Assembly (NCBI GenBank): GCA_031267005.1
Contig: JAIRZX010000017.1
Location: 1 to 7,134, forward strand
Direction of reading: 5' to 3'
DNA length: 7,134 nucleotides
Source of the DNA: Deltaproteobacteria bacterium
GTDB taxonomy: Bacteria > Desulfobacterota > Desulfarculia > Adiutricales > Adiutricaceae
The translations under genes and the position numbers were made by a program. How positions within the stretch are numbered: the stretch's first letter is position 1; each line of letters starts with the position of its first letter. Below, piece by piece: positions 5,465 to 7,134 of this stretch. The notes beneath the pieces are model-generated. The model did not search any database, was not told where the DNA came from, and was given only the letters and a program-made list of their open reading frames with translations.

Positions 5465-6382
5465 TTAGGGAGCCTTGGGGTTGGGGGTCGCCTTTATGAC
5501 CATGGAGGGGCGCTTGGGAGGGTTTCGGCGGCGGTAGCGGGCCTTCACGGACTCCTCCAGCTCTTCCTCTATGAGGCCGAAGACGGTGCGGAGCATCCTG
5601 GAGAGGCCCTCGGAGCAGGAGGCGATCCGGCCGGAGGCCTCGTCCATGTAGAGATCGCGCCTGAAAGAGAAGGTGCAGCACAGTAGCCTGGGGTGCTGCG
5701 CGAGTTCGGGGGGGACCCAGGCGCCCCTGTGCGGCCAGTCCAGCTCCGGCCAGAGCCCGAAGGCCTTGAAGGTCCTCCCGATGAAGGCGGAAAGACCCTT
5801 TGGCGTCCTTTTGCCGTCCAGGGCGCCTATGCCCAGCTGCGGGCGGGGGTAGCGGCGGTCACGCTCGTAGTCCCAGGGGCGGGCGGCGTAGGAGCGGGCG
5901 GTCACGAGCAACACCAGGCTGTCCCGGTCCAGGATCTCCTTCACGCGGTCGCGGACCTCGGCCAGGTACGGCAGGGCGGACTTTTTGAAGATCAGTTCCC
6001 TCTCCGGGTCAGTCCAGTCGAAGAGCGGGAGCCCCGAGGCGCCCCTTGGGATGACGGAGGGGCCTTTGGGGCCGCCTTTCAAAACCCCGTCCGTCCCGCC
6101 CGCCGCCCCGTCCCCCACTTCGGAGGCCAAAAAGCCGAGAGGGTCGGCGACCAGCGGCGAGAAGGAGTAGCTCACCAAGGTCCGTTCGGGGACCTCCTTT
6201 TCACCCAGGCCGCCCTCCAGGGTGCCGGCCTCGCATGCCCGGGCGAGCATTCCCAAAAGGCATGGGTCGGCCAGCCGGAAGTTCTCCCAGCCGATTTCCT
6301 CTTGCTTTAGCGAGAGGCGCTTCGCCACGGCGGGCGGCATGAAGAGCCCGCCGTAGGGGACGTTTACCACTACTGACGCCAA
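5465..6382 (-). CDS. N-formylglutamate amidohydrolase-family protein, probably catalytically altered
   Basis: The 305-residue protein follows the N-formylglutamate amidohydrolase (FGase) layout. It has an N-terminal strand and loop VVNVPYGGLFMPP (5-17), a VADPLGF segment (78-84), SVIPRGASGLPLFDW (109-123), PYLAEV (138-143), VLLVTARSY (157-165), RPQLGIG (180-186) and FSFRRDLYMDEASG (238-251). Active members release formate from N-formylglutamate in histidine breakdown or similar pathways. Here the conserved His of the first loop (usually PH-x-G) is Tyr10, the His of the central HS motif (lldlHS) is replaced in VTARS, and the Glu normally preceding the (I/V)NR-x-LYMDE motif is absent. It may therefore be a pseudoenzyme or use another chemistry. 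The start is TTG at 6382 with AAAGG eight bases upstream; any later start would cut into the first strand. The C-terminus is basic (about 280-300). No histidine-utilisation genes are nearby. Confidence 0.78.
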   Translation of the reverse strand: MASVVVNVPYGGLFMPPAVAKRLSLKQEEIGWENFRLADPCLLGMLARACEAGTLEGGLGEKEVPERTLVSYSFSPLVADPLGFLASEVGDGAAGGTDGVLKGGPKGPSVIPRGASGLPLFDWTDPERELIFKKSALPYLAEVRDRVKEILDRDSLVLLVTARSYAARPWDYERDRRYPRPQLGIGALDGKRTPKGLSAFIGRTFKAFGLWPELDWPHRGAWVPPELAQHPRLLCCTFSFRRDLYMDEASGRIASCSEGLSRMLRTVFGLIEEELEESVKARYRRRNPPKRPSMVIKATPNPKAP

Positions 6383-6527
6383 GCTTTATGCCTTTCGGCC
6401 TCCCCGTACGGCCCGGGAGGCCAGGGCGGCGGCCTCATGCGCCGTGCGCGGGGCCGCGGGGGGGTGGGTGGCTGGCGGAGCCTTGCGGTGCCAGGGCATG
6501 TTGGCGACTGGCAGGGCTGGGCCCGGG

Positions 6528-6820
6528 CAATGCCTTGCGGAGCAAGGATGGGCCAGGCCAGGTCAGGTCAGGTCAGGGCCTGGCTGGGCGGGTCCGGTTT
6601 AGGGCTTGCGGGTCCCGGTTCGGGCAGGGGCTTCCGGGGTCGCTCCGGGCCAGGCAATGACCTGGCGGGGCTGGTCCGGTCCGGACAGGGCCTTGCGGGG
6701 TCGGTCCGGGCCTTTATTGGCCATTGCAGGTCCTTGAAGGTCAGTGCGCGGTTTGGGCCCGGCAGGGGAGGGGCCCGTCAGGGGCTTGCAGGGCCTGGCC
6801 CGGTCAATGCCTGACGGGGC
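6528..6820. repeat. Degenerate repeat region with GGYCA pentamers and dispersed CAATG(C/A)C elements
   Basis: Five consecutive GGYCA pentamers (two GGCCA, three GGTCA) fill 6551-6575. Around them, related elements recur: CAATGCCTTGCGGAGC (6528-6543), CAATGACCTGGCGGGGC (6655-6671) and CAATGCCTGACGGGGC (6805-6820). Between these, AGGG(G/C)CTTGCGGG-like blocks recur near 6602, 6624, 6686 and 6780. This looks like an old expanded repeat that has diverged by point mutation. Frames through it are Gly/Arg-rich and not credible proteins. Confidence 0.55.
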
Positions 6821-6883
6821 CAGTGACGGTCAGGTTCCGCCTTTCCGGGACCGTCAGGACCGGATCTGGCGATCTCCCGTACG

Positions 6884-6920
6884 CGCGGAAAAGCGTTTCC
6901 CCGATTGTAGCTTTTTCGCG
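6884..6920. repeat. 11-bp stem hairpin in the right-hand intergenic region
   Basis: CGCGGAAAAGC (6884-6894) pairs with GCTTTTTCGCG (6910-6920) through 11 base pairs, one of them G-U, around a 15-base loop. A second smaller stem, CGCCGC with GCGGCG, lies at 6942-6958. The first stem resembles an attenuator or terminator stem without a following T-run, and could also belong to a small RNA. It sits about 500 bases upstream of the amidohydrolase-family start. Confidence 0.5.
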
Positions 6921-6958
6921 GGGCGTTTGAAAAGTCGGAACCGCCGCTCCCTGCGGCG

Positions 6959-7134
6959 CTTCGGGTCCGTCAGCGGGCACGCCGCGCGCCGCCGGGCTCT
7001 CCGCCGCTCTCCCGCGCTCCCTTGGAGTCCGCGGTTCCGGGAATGGCGGGCTCCGGGGTTTCTGGATTCCGGGGTTGCAGGATTCGGCTGTTCGACGGTC
7101 CGTGCCTATGTTGCTTTTGCCGTCCGGGTGATTT
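6959..7134. other. Right-edge stretch with a 16-bp duplicate, no supportable gene
   Basis: The unit CCGGGGTTTCTGGATT (7053-7068) is followed directly by CCGGGGTTGCAGGATT (7069-7084), two substitutions apart. On the minus strand a frame is open from the right edge to TGA at 6972-6970 (about 54 codons). Its Pro/Arg/Gly-rich translation and the 16-bp out-of-frame duplication argue against the C-terminus of a real gene, although an uncharacterised tail cannot be excluded. Confidence 0.45.

Noticed and set aside
5007..5681. 224-codon minus-strand frame overlapping the 3' end of the amidohydrolase-family gene
   Set aside because: It runs across the out-of-frame 37-bp repeat and overlaps a well-supported gene; Pro/Arg-rich shadow.
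6437..6814. 125-codon plus-strand frame rich in Gly/Arg/Ser
   Set aside because: It translates the degenerate pentamer and dispersed repeats, has no domain character and no convincing start.
6970..7134. C-terminal end of a minus-strand gene entering from the right edge
   Set aside because: Low-complexity Pro/Arg/Gly translation crossing a 16-bp duplication that shifts frame; only flanking sequence could rescue it.

Overview
The window looks like a piece of a high-GC bacterial chromosome. Four genes can be supported and all lie on the minus strand: a fragment of an exported protein at the left edge (1-115), an MJ0042-type zinc-ribbon membrane protein (1374-3032), a hypoxanthine phosphoribosyltransferase (3837-4397) and a divergent N-formylglutamate amidohydrolase-family protein (5465-6382). 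A zinc ribbon joined to a DUF3426-like periplasmic domain is common in Deltaproteobacteria (Desulfobacterota) and some Betaproteobacteria, so I lean towards a Desulfobacterota-like host. This is inference, because no rRNA or tRNA is present to anchor it.

Layout, left to right. 1-115 is the start of a signal-peptide protein running off the left edge, with a good minus-strand promoter (220-248) and a perfect inverted repeat (188-208) between promoter and start. 116-1373 is noncoding. It holds a less GC-rich patch with a possible gene relic and two sets of short direct repeats, an AT-rich patch, and a telomere-like GGGTTT array. 1374-3032 is the zinc-ribbon protein, with an in-frame 15-bp repeat in its linker. 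3033-3836 is noncoding and carries a GGGCCT hexamer array and a sharp AT-rich island with promoter-like elements. 3837-4397 is hpt. 4398-5464 is noncoding, with a candidate hpt promoter and three families of short GC-rich repeats. 5465-6382 is the amidohydrolase-family protein. 6383-7134 is noncoding, with degenerate repeats and an 11-bp-stem hairpin.

The genes do not form an obvious pathway. They are separated by gaps of about 0.75-1.26 kb, so each is probably its own transcription unit. Only about 45% of the window is coding, which is low for a bacterium. The gaps are filled with short tandem repeats of periods 5, 6, 10, 11, 16 and 37 bp, while the only in-frame repeat is the 15-bp one inside a gene. 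Together with an amidohydrolase homologue that has lost its usual catalytic residues, this suggests a relaxed or eroding genome, for instance a host-associated lineage. I found no clear mobile element, CRISPR array, defence system or biosynthetic cluster.
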